Assembly: GCA_035623615.1 (NCBI GenBank)
Contig: DASPTB010000215.1
Span: forward strand, 1-12,273
DNA: 12,273 bases
Direction of reading: 5' to 3'
Source: DASPTB01 sp035623615
Lineage (GTDB): Bacteria > Actinomycetota > UBA4738
The translations under genes were made by a program, and so were the position numbers. Positions 1-5,432 of the stretch are shown one piece after another (position 1 is the first letter of the stretch; every line of letters begins with the position of its first letter). A model generated the notes under the pieces. It ran no database searches and was not told where the DNA came from. It saw only the letters and a list, made by a program, of their open reading frames with translations.

Positions 1-736
1 CGATCAGCTCTCCGACCACGTACAGGATCGCGCCGGCGGCGAGCAGGAGAAACGCAACGAACAGGAATTCCGAGTCGAACGCCGAGCCCACGATCGTCCC
101 GAGGAAGGTGGGCCCGCCGCCGATCAGCCCGGCGAGGAAGAGCCACTTCCAGGTGGGGCGAATGCCGTTCGCGACCGCGGGACCGACGATGCCGAACCCC
201 TCCGTCGCGTTGTGCAGACCGAACCCGATGATGAGGAGCAACGCGAGGGAGACCTCACCGGCCGCCGCGGACTGCCCGATCGCGAGTCCCTCGGAGAAGT
301 TGTGCAACCCGATGCCCATGGCGATCGTCATCCCGAGCCGCAGGGCATCTGCGCGGGTCGTGTCGACGGCGCGCGACTCGGTGGCGGCCATGGCACCGGG
401 CCCCATGCTGGCACGCGCGGTCGTCTTCCAGAGCCGCTGGGAGTAGAAGAGCCCGAGCAGGCCCAAGCCGAATCCCAGCACGTAGACGACGGCAAGTCCT
501 ACGAACCGCGCCCAATCGCCGCTCGTCGTCCCCTGCTTGAGCGCGCTGTCGAGCGGCTCGCTCGCGGCGTCGAGGACGTCGAAGAAGATGAACAGCAGGA
601 TCCCGGCGGAGAGTCCGCTGAGGAAGATCCGCAGGCCGCGGCTTCCACCGCGCATGCGACCCATCGGCAGGCCGAGAAAGATGGTGAATCCCGCGATGGC
701 GCCGAGCAGTACCGTCTGGGCGGTGGACACGACCAT
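1..736 (-). CDS. ZIP-family divalent metal transporter (3' end cut by window start)
   Basis: This is a membrane permease of the ZIP family, which moves Zn2+, Mn2+ or Fe2+ into the cytoplasm. The 245 visible residues contain hydrophobic segments at about 7-27, 36-56, 78-98, 133-153, 160-185, 196-218 and 223-245. The two signature metal-binding motifs are present: HNFSEG at 145-150 (TM4) and HNATEG at 175-180 (TM5). The first usually reads HNxPEG, so Ser148 replaces the common Pro. The TM3-TM4 loop (about 100-130) has no His cluster. The protein runs past position 1, and by family length only a short C-terminal part is missing. The ATG at 736 sits one base after GAGAGGG; an in-frame GTG at 730 has better spacing (7 nt) and may be the true start. 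The gene diverges from a DtxR-type regulator and has an inverted repeat inside its promoter, which suggests metal-dependent repression. The family is clear; the metal is not determinable. Confidence 0.9.
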   Translation of the reverse strand, partial: MVVSTAQTVLLGAIAGFTIFLGLPMGRMRGGSRGLRIFLSGLSAGILLFIFFDVLDAASEPLDSALKQGTTSGDWARFVGLAVVYVLGFGLGLLGLFYSQRLWKTTARASMGPGAMAATESRAVDTTRADALRLGMTIAMGIGLHNFSEGLAIGQSAAAGEVSLALLLIIGFGLHNATEGFGIVGPAVANGIRPTWKWLFLAGLIGGGPTFLGTIVGSAFDSEFLFVAFLLLAAGAILYVVGELI

Positions 737-758
737 TCCCTCTCGTTAGTACCTCCAA

Positions 759-788
759 ATCCTAGCGTTAGATGCGTCTAATTGTCTA
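759..788 (-). promoter_or_regulatory. Promoter of the ZIP transporter gene
   Basis: Reading the minus strand, TAGACA (788-783) is followed by an 18-bp spacer and TAGGAT (764-759). This is a good match to the vegetative -35/-10 pattern, with a -10 of the actinobacterial TANNNT type. Transcription would begin near 752, giving a leader of about 15-20 nt before the start codon. The spacer contains the inverted repeat at 768-781. Confidence 0.6.
768..781. promoter_or_regulatory. Inverted repeat TTAGA-N4-TCTAA, probable metalloregulator operator
   Basis: TTAGATGCGTCTAA has perfect 5-bp arms around a 4-bp centre. It lies wholly between the -35 and -10 boxes of the transporter promoter, a classic repressor position. 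DtxR/IdeR/MntR boxes are A/T-rich palindromes with TTAG...CTAA outer parts, so the adjacent regulator is the natural candidate ligand. The site is shorter than the 19-bp DtxR consensus. Extra half-site-like copies, TTAG at 746-749 (22 bp from the main one) and TCTAG at 785-789, flank it and could hold a second dimer. Confidence 0.55.
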
Positions 789-827
789 GTCGTTTCATCG
801 GATTCAAGACCGCGCCGACGTCCCGGC

Positions 828-842
828 TAGGATGAGCCGATG
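828..842 (+). promoter_or_regulatory. -10 box just upstream of the regulator start (possible leaderless mRNA)
   Basis: TAGGAT at 828-833 is followed by 7 nt and then the ATG at 840, which places the expected transcription start on or next to the start codon. No convincing -35 is seen; TTCAAG at 803-808 is a weak candidate. The same bases include AGGA at 829-832, seven nucleotides from the ATG, which could instead act as a weak ribosome binding site. The two readings cannot be separated by eye. Confidence 0.4.
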
Positions 843-1625
843 CCCGCCCGATCCACCTCCGGCTCCCCGCGCCCCGGCGACCGTCAGGCACCGCGGTCCG
901 TCCACATCGAAACCGTCCGGCACTACGTGGAGACGATCTTCTACATCCGCTACGAGGAGGGCCGAGTGCGGCCGAGCCGGCTGGCCGAGTGGATGTCGGT
1001 GAGCCCCCCGACCGTGACGGTGACGCTGCAGCGGCTCGCGCGGGACGGTTGGGTCAGGATCGCCGCCGACCGAAGCGTCACGCTCACGCCCCGAGGAGAG
1101 GCGCTCGCGGCCGGCATCGTGCGCGCCCACCGGCTCGTCGAACGGTGGGCGACCGACGTCCTCGGACTCGACTGGGCCGCGGCGGACCAGGAGGCGCAGC
1201 TGCTCGCCCCCGGCGTCTCCGAACGAGTCGCCGACCGGTTGGACGACCTGCTCGGCCATCCCCCGACGTGCCCGCATGGGAACGTCATCCCGGGCAGGAA
1301 GGCCCCGTACGGTGAGCTCGTCGCGCTGTCGGACCTGGAGCCCGGCGTCCCCGCTCGCGTTCGCCGCATCTCGGAGGTCGCGGAGCACGATGCGCCGGAG
1401 CTGCTTCGAGAGCTGGGCGCCTACGGGATCGTGACGGGCGCGCGCGTGAGCGTCGCCGAAGCCGACCCGAGCGTGCAGGCCATCCCCGTGCAGGTCGGCG
1501 GACGCACCCGCCCGCTCGGGACGCAGATCGGCGGGTTCATCTGGGTCGAGCCCGAGGCCTCGGCGGCGAAGCGTCGCCCCGCCGGCCGCTCGTCCCGCTC
1601 CGCTCGTTCGCCGAGACGGGCCTGA
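840..1625 (+). CDS. DtxR/MntR-family metal-dependent transcriptional regulator
   Basis: A 261-residue DNA-binding regulator. The N-terminal winged helix-turn-helix spans about 22-85, with recognition-helix region PPTVTVTLQRLARDGWV at 56-72. The dimerisation/metal domain is about 92-152, ending in the family-typical LGHPPTCPHGNVIPG. A FeoA/SH3-like domain follows at about 157-237. A basic tail (KRRPAGRSSRSARSPRRA, from 244) ends the protein. In DtxR numbering the ancillary ligands His79 and Glu83 are kept (His97, Glu101). The primary-site residues Cys102, Glu105 and His106 align with Gln120, Ala123 and Pro124, and Met10 aligns with His28; MntR Glu11 is kept as Glu31. Metal sensing may therefore be altered. 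The gene diverges from a ZIP transporter across a 103-bp region with an operator-like repeat, so that gene is the likely target. The family is sure; the metal and whether it still senses one are open. Confidence 0.88.
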   Translation: MPARSTSGSPRPGDRQAPRSVHIETVRHYVETIFYIRYEEGRVRPSRLAEWMSVSPPTVTVTLQRLARDGWVRIAADRSVTLTPRGEALAAGIVRAHRLVERWATDVLGLDWAAADQEAQLLAPGVSERVADRLDDLLGHPPTCPHGNVIPGRKAPYGELVALSDLEPGVPARVRRISEVAEHDAPELLRELGAYGIVTGARVSVAEADPSVQAIPVQVGGRTRPLGTQIGGFIWVEPEASAAKRRPAGRSSRSARSPRRA

Positions 1626-1641
1626 GCGAGCCCGATCAGGC
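1620..1641. terminator. Short inverted repeat spanning two convergent stop codons
   Basis: GCCTGA (1620-1625) and TCAGGC (1636-1641) form a 6-bp stem around a 10-nt loop. The left arm contains the stop codon of the regulator and the right arm the stop codon of the convergent S53 peptidase gene. It could act as a weak bidirectional terminator. The stem is short, there is no T-tract, and both arms are constrained by TGA codons, so chance is a real alternative. Confidence 0.3.
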
Positions 1642-3039
1642 AGACGTTCCGGCGAGCTCCTCCACGAGCCTGTCCGCATCGATCGTGCCGAGCCCGGTCG
1701 CGAGGTCGTAGCCCGGCGCTGCCTGCCATCCCTTCACCACGTGCAGCGCCCCGTCCTGCCGGAAGCTCACCGTGTTGTTCCCCACGGTCACGTCCACGAG
1801 TCCGGGCGCGCCGGCGGCGCCGAGGCGGTAGAGCGCAGGGTTGAGGAGTCCGAGGCGGCGGCCGGCCGCCTGGTCGGCGATCGCCACCACGGCGGCAAAC
1901 TCCGGCGTCGCCTCACTCGTGCCCGATCCGACGTGATAACAGGAACCCGCGTGGTAGAAGCTCGCACAGACGAGGACGCTCCCGGCGGCGGCGGCGCTCA
2001 TCGAGACGTCCGGAATGCCGCGCGCGTCGCCGACCACCGACTGCACACCGTCCTGGTAGTCGGGTCGAGGGAAGATCGCCGAGCGCCCTCCCGAGGACGC
2101 GCGCGGGTACAGATGGCTCGGCGGAAGGTCGGAGACCGTCTCGTTCCACGTCGAGTCCGGCGCGGTCCTGGCTCCGGCAGCGTCGAGGTGCAACATCGTC
2201 CCGCCGACCGCCGTCACGAGGGGATCGGTGGCAGGCCAGTCGGTCACCCGTTCCTCGAAGAAGGAGTTCATGGCGCCCGTTCGGTAGCTCGTGGGCCCCG
2301 TGTCGCCGGTCGCCGCGAGAACCGATACGCCGTGCGCCTGCGCGCTGACGTAGGCGCTGCGCAGGCCGAGGAGCGACGCCCGCGTCGGAAAGGTCGCCTC
2401 GGGCGCGCCCAGGCTCTGCGAGATGACGTCGGCGAGGTTGTGGTCGATCACGTAGTTCTCCGACTTCACGATCTCCGGGAATCCCTGGACGCCGACCGTC
2501 TCCGCGACCGGCGTCTCCACCAGCAGGATGCCCGCCCCCGGCGCGAGCGCGTGCGCCCACTCGACGTCCATCGAGGTCTCGAACGCCCATCCGGCCATCA
2601 GGCGTGTCGGACGAAAGGGCGGCGGCGCGCCCACCGGCCGGATGATCCGGAAGCTCGGCGGGGGTGACAGACCGAAGTCCCGGTCGAAGGTCGCGAGATC
2701 CTGCCGGATGGTCGGAGACCCGAAGGAGTCGACGATCGCGATCGTCCGGCCGCGGCCGTCCAGGTTCCGCGCGTACAGGGGCAGCAGGTCGTAGGCCCGC
2801 TGCAGCTGCGCCGGCGCGTAGCACGCGATGTGGATCGTCCGCTCACAGTCCGCGGTCGTCGGCGCCGCCCCTCTCGGCACCGGCGGCCTGTGGCTCGTCC
2901 CGGGCGCGGGCGCGAGCTTGCCCGTGAAGGTGCAGTTCGCCGGCAGCGCCGCGAGGAGCGACACGGCCGCGGCCGCCTTCACGTAACGCCGGCGGTGCCG
3001 GCCGGGATCGGCGAGACGGGGAAAGCGGGGGAGGCGCAC
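1636..3039 (-). CDS. Secreted S53 family (sedolisin/kumamolisin-type) serine-carboxyl peptidase
   Basis: A 467-residue exported endopeptidase. Sedolisins cleave proteins, usually at acidic pH, with a Ser-Glu-Asp triad. The motifs visible are FETSMD giving Glu154 and Asp158, ATGDTG giving the oxyanion Asp246, and SGTSEATP giving nucleophile Ser375. The C-terminal calcium-site region is also typical: VDVTVGNN with Asp417, then YDLATGLGTID at 444-454. The N-terminus carries RRRYVK (16-21) followed by a hydrophobic stretch to about 34, which resembles a twin-arginine signal. Cys36 follows it, but LPANC is a poor lipobox. After a Pro-rich linker the catalytic domain starts at about 65-70, so the roughly 170-190-residue activation prodomain usual in the family is absent. 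The start is GTG 3039, seven bases after a TAGCCT box, with no Shine-Dalgarno. It is convergent with the regulator gene and diverges from the Mth938-like gene. Confidence 0.9.
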   Translation of the reverse strand: MRLPRFPRLADPGRHRRRYVKAAAAVSLLAALPANCTFTGKLAPAPGTSHRPPVPRGAAPTTADCERTIHIACYAPAQLQRAYDLLPLYARNLDGRGRTIAIVDSFGSPTIRQDLATFDRDFGLSPPPSFRIIRPVGAPPPFRPTRLMAGWAFETSMDVEWAHALAPGAGILLVETPVAETVGVQGFPEIVKSENYVIDHNLADVISQSLGAPEATFPTRASLLGLRSAYVSAQAHGVSVLAATGDTGPTSYRTGAMNSFFEERVTDWPATDPLVTAVGGTMLHLDAAGARTAPDSTWNETVSDLPPSHLYPRASSGGRSAIFPRPDYQDGVQSVVGDARGIPDVSMSAAAAGSVLVCASFYHAGSCYHVGSGTSEATPEFAAVVAIADQAAGRRLGLLNPALYRLGAAGAPGLVDVTVGNNTVSFRQDGALHVVKGWQAAPGYDLATGLGTIDADRLVEELAGTSA

Positions 3040-3046
3040 GACGACG

Positions 3047-3076
3047 AGGCTACCGGGCTAGACTCGAGTCAGCGTG
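3047..3076. promoter_or_regulatory. Overlapping divergent promoters with a 10-bp palindrome
   Basis: For the minus-strand peptidase, TAGCCT (3052-3047) lies exactly 7 nt before its GTG at 3039. For the plus-strand gene, TAGACT (3059-3064) lies 9 nt before its GTG at 3074. The two -10 boxes are 6 bp apart and point outward, so each expected -35 region falls on the other gene's start codon; no clear -35 is visible for either. GACTCGAGTC at 3061-3070 is a perfect palindrome overlapping the plus-strand -10, and could be an operator or chance. Neither gene has a ribosome binding site, consistent with leaderless or near-leaderless mRNAs. Confidence 0.45.
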
Positions 3077-3427
3077 GTGGAGCTTCGTCATTTCTCGTTC
3101 GGAACCATCGAGGTCGACGGCACGACGTACGACCACGATCTGGTGATCGACGGCGACCACGTCCGCAAGCGGTCGAAGGGACCCTCCAAGAAGCTTCGCG
3201 ATCGGTACGGGCACACGCCGCTGTCGATCGCCGAGGACATCCCCTGGGACTGCGACACGCTCATCGTCGGAACGGGCGCGTCGGGATCGTTGCCGGTCAC
3301 GGACGACGTCGTTCGGGAAGCCGAGCGGCGCGGCGTGCGACTGGTGCTGGTGCCGACGGCCGACGCGATCGGCGAACTCGCCGGTGCCGGCGCACGCACC
3401 AACGCCATCTTGCACCTGACGTGTTGA
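3074..3427 (+). CDS. Mth938-like domain protein (DUF498/AAMDC family)
   Basis: A 117-residue single-domain cytoplasmic protein, the normal length for this family. It has the characteristic N-terminal strand HFSFGTIEVDGTTYDHDLVI (6-25), the central LIVGTGASGSLPV (63-75) and the C-terminal ending NAILHLTC (110-117). The family includes archaeal MTH938 and the human proteins AAMDC and NDUFAF3. No enzymatic activity is established for the bacterial members, so I infer none. The start is GTG 3074; a second GTG follows immediately at 3077 and is equally possible. No Shine-Dalgarno is present. The gene shares a 34-bp divergent control region with the secreted peptidase and is followed within 4 bp by a strong hairpin. 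I see no functional link to the peptidase beyond the shared promoter region. Confidence 0.88.
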   Translation: MVELRHFSFGTIEVDGTTYDHDLVIDGDHVRKRSKGPSKKLRDRYGHTPLSIAEDIPWDCDTLIVGTGASGSLPVTDDVVREAERRGVRLVLVPTADAIGELAGAGARTNAILHLTC

Positions 3428-3430
3428 CGG

Positions 3431-3462
3431 GTCGGGCCGGCCCCGAACAGGGCCGGCCCGAC
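3431..3462. terminator. Strong bidirectional hairpin between convergent genes
   Basis: GTCGGGCCGGCCC (3431-3443) pairs perfectly with GGGCCGGCCCGAC (3450-3462), a 13-bp stem with loop CGAACA. It starts 3 nt after the stop codon of the Mth938-like gene and lies 19 nt beyond the stop of the convergent secreted-protein gene, so it can serve both. There is no T-run on either side, which is usual for hairpin terminators of high-G+C bacteria. Confidence 0.8.
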
Positions 3463-3481
3463 TCGCTCGCCGTCTCCTCGA

Positions 3482-5308
3482 CTAGCTGGTCGCCGGAGCG
3501 CAGTCCCCGCTGAACTCGGGGTTGGCCTCCGGCGAGCTGATCACCGTCCCGCCGTACCGCGCCAGGTTCGGCGTCCCGTATTGCGTGTCCTTGCCGAGGT
3601 CGTTTGTGGTGACGTCCTTGATCGTGTCGCCGAAGTTCCACACGCACGCGCCCGGCGGGGTGGAGATCCCGTTCAGCGTCTGCGAGTTGTTCAGCGACCA
3701 GTACGGGTAGAAGTCGGCCCCGAGCGGCGGGACCTGGCAGTTGGTCCCGTACGCCGTGTTGCAGAGGAACTCCGACCCGGGGGCGTCGCTCTCGAACTGG
3801 ACGGTCGGGTAGGTGTTCCCTTGCTTGTCGAACGGTCCGACGTACCGGAACGTGGTGGGATGGTCGGAGCTTCCGTTCGGCCACACCCCCTTGGCGTACG
3901 ACATGCCGTCGAAGTCGAGGTCGCCGTTCTGCCACCAGTTGTCGTTGCAGTGGGCGATCGACGACGTCTCCTTGCCGGGCGTGCCGTTGATCTCCACCGT
4001 GCGGTCACCCTTCGGGAAGCAGAGCGCGTCGGAGAACTCGCAGAGCGCCCCCGTCGCAGGGTTGTTCGTCGGGCAGGCCTGAGGGCCGGTCGTTCCCTCG
4101 GTCGATGCGTTTCGACACAGGCCGGTCTTGTAGCTGCAGGGACCTTCACCGACGCTCTTCTTGCCTTCCTGGCCACCGACGCACGTCTGGTAGACGCTCT
4201 CGTCCTTGAACCCGGTCTGCTTGATCGGGTTCTTGTAGGTCACGGCGTTGCAGGACTCGAAGTGGCCGACCTCCTGCTCCATCAGCACGCCGCCCTCGAG
4301 CGCCGCCCACGGAACCTGGTTCTGCTGGCGAGCCGAGTTGTACTCCGCGTGGAACGTGAAGGGGTGGCCCTTGCAGTCGGACATCCGGGTGTTCATGAAG
4401 CCGTTCGCGGCGCTCGCGGTCATGTACCCCGTCTGCCCGGTCGTCACATCTCGTATCGACGTGGTGAGCCCGGCCGCCGGATCGGTCACCGAGAGCTGCA
4501 GCACGTCACCGGAGTTCATCATGAGCGTCTGGGCGTTGGGGATCTGCGAGGAGATGTCGAAGAGCTGCGGGCTCGGCGGACCGGCCGGCACGCCGTTCAT
4601 CTGCAGGAACGCGAAGTTGACGGGCTCCTCGCAGTTCGGGTTGCAGCTGACGAAGTTGTAGCTGCACATCAGGCTGTCGATCGTGATCGCTCCGCACCAC
4701 TGCGTGGCGCTGCAGCTCTCCGAGTCGACCCACGGGGCGAAGCCCGGCGGATAGAGCTGGAGCTCCATGAAGGCGGAGCCTGCGTCGGTCGGCGCGCCCA
4801 TCCCCGTGTTGCGGTCGCTGTCCGGCTTGCAGGCGTTCTGCGGGTAGGACTCCGGGTCGCAGATCGGAAGTCCGAACCAGGGCGCGATGCTCAGCTCGGC
4901 GTAGGACGTGACGCTTCCCGAAGCCGTCGGCTTGCTGGTCGGGTCGACCGGGAGCTGCATGTCGTAACTCATGGTGTTCCCAGAGCCGGCGGCATGCGAG
5001 ATGAACTTGACGGAGGGCTCGTCGTGTCCGACGTACCACCCGTTGTCGATGAATCGCGAGTGCTTGCCGTCCTTGACCGTGGTCGGGTCGGTGCAGAGCG
5101 ACCTCGTATTGGGCCGGGCCGTCGTGTACTTGGCGCTCCAGCCGTTGCAGTCCAGCTCGTTGGTGCTCTTGGGCGTGACCCAGCCCGCAGAGCTGGTGAC
5201 CGCGGCCTGGCTCGTGAGCGCCAGTTGAACCAGCACCACGATCACCGCGATCGGCGCAACCACCGCAAGAATCACAGGATTGCGCAGCCGCCGTATGCGA
5301 CCACTCAT
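3482..5308 (-). CDS. Large secreted cysteine-rich protein of unknown function
   Basis: I cannot assign this 608-residue protein to a characterised family. Residues 1-9 are basic, 11-31 are hydrophobic, and LTSQA (31-35) followed by AV fits signal peptidase I cleavage after Ala35. The mature part has 22 cysteines spread throughout, including CSYNFVSCNPNC (215-226), CSYKTGLC (391-398) and CEFSDALC (423-430). Charge is low and Ser, Thr, Asn, Gly and aromatic residues are abundant, which suggests a disulphide-stabilised, mostly beta extracellular protein. Notable blocks are NGWYVGHDEPSVKF (89-102), DVTTGQTGYMTASAANGF (287-304), VPWAALEGG (332-340) and EVGHFESC (346-353). There is no obvious protease or glycosidase catalytic motif and no transmembrane or sorting signal at the C-terminus. 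I chose ATG 5308 because GGGGGAGG precedes it by 5 nt and the signal peptide follows at once; an upstream ATG at 5350 would add 14 unlikely residues. It has its own promoter (5380-5409). Confidence 0.85.
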   Translation of the reverse strand: MSGRIRRLRNPVILAVVAPIAVIVVLVQLALTSQAAVTSSAGWVTPKSTNELDCNGWSAKYTTARPNTRSLCTDPTTVKDGKHSRFIDNGWYVGHDEPSVKFISHAAGSGNTMSYDMQLPVDPTSKPTASGSVTSYAELSIAPWFGLPICDPESYPQNACKPDSDRNTGMGAPTDAGSAFMELQLYPPGFAPWVDSESCSATQWCGAITIDSLMCSYNFVSCNPNCEEPVNFAFLQMNGVPAGPPSPQLFDISSQIPNAQTLMMNSGDVLQLSVTDPAAGLTTSIRDVTTGQTGYMTASAANGFMNTRMSDCKGHPFTFHAEYNSARQQNQVPWAALEGGVLMEQEVGHFESCNAVTYKNPIKQTGFKDESVYQTCVGGQEGKKSVGEGPCSYKTGLCRNASTEGTTGPQACPTNNPATGALCEFSDALCFPKGDRTVEINGTPGKETSSIAHCNDNWWQNGDLDFDGMSYAKGVWPNGSSDHPTTFRYVGPFDKQGNTYPTVQFESDAPGSEFLCNTAYGTNCQVPPLGADFYPYWSLNNSQTLNGISTPPGACVWNFGDTIKDVTTNDLGKDTQYGTPNLARYGGTVISSPEANPEFSGDCAPATS

Positions 5309-5379
5309 GTCGCCCTCCCCCGCTCGGGCCCTCGCCGCGCCGAGAGCCACCGGTCATAAGCGCCGTGAATCGGCCCCCG

Positions 5380-5409
5380 ATCTAACACCATCCGTCCCGG
5401 GAAGGTCAA
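5380..5409 (-). promoter_or_regulatory. Promoter of the cysteine-rich secreted protein gene
   Basis: On the minus strand TTGACC (5409-5404) is followed by an 18-bp spacer and TTAGAT (5385-5380). This is a good sigma-70-like match. Transcription would start near 5373, giving a leader of about 65 nt before ATG 5308. It separates this gene from the ABC operon upstream, whose last stop codon is at 5433. Confidence 0.6.
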
Positions 5410-5432
5410 TCGGCCGGACCGGATCCTTCGGT

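Noticed and set aside
2900..2960. Lipoprotein signal at the S53 peptidase N-terminus (Cys36)
   Set aside because: LPANC breaks the lipobox rule at -3 and -1 (Pro and Asn), so lipidation is not supported.
3581..5359. 592-residue plus-strand open frame opposite the secreted Cys-rich protein gene
   Set aside because: Its composition is dominated by Arg, Val, Gly, Ala and Asp repeats typical of an antisense frame in high-G+C DNA. The minus strand has a signal peptide, ribosome binding site, promoter and coherent protein.
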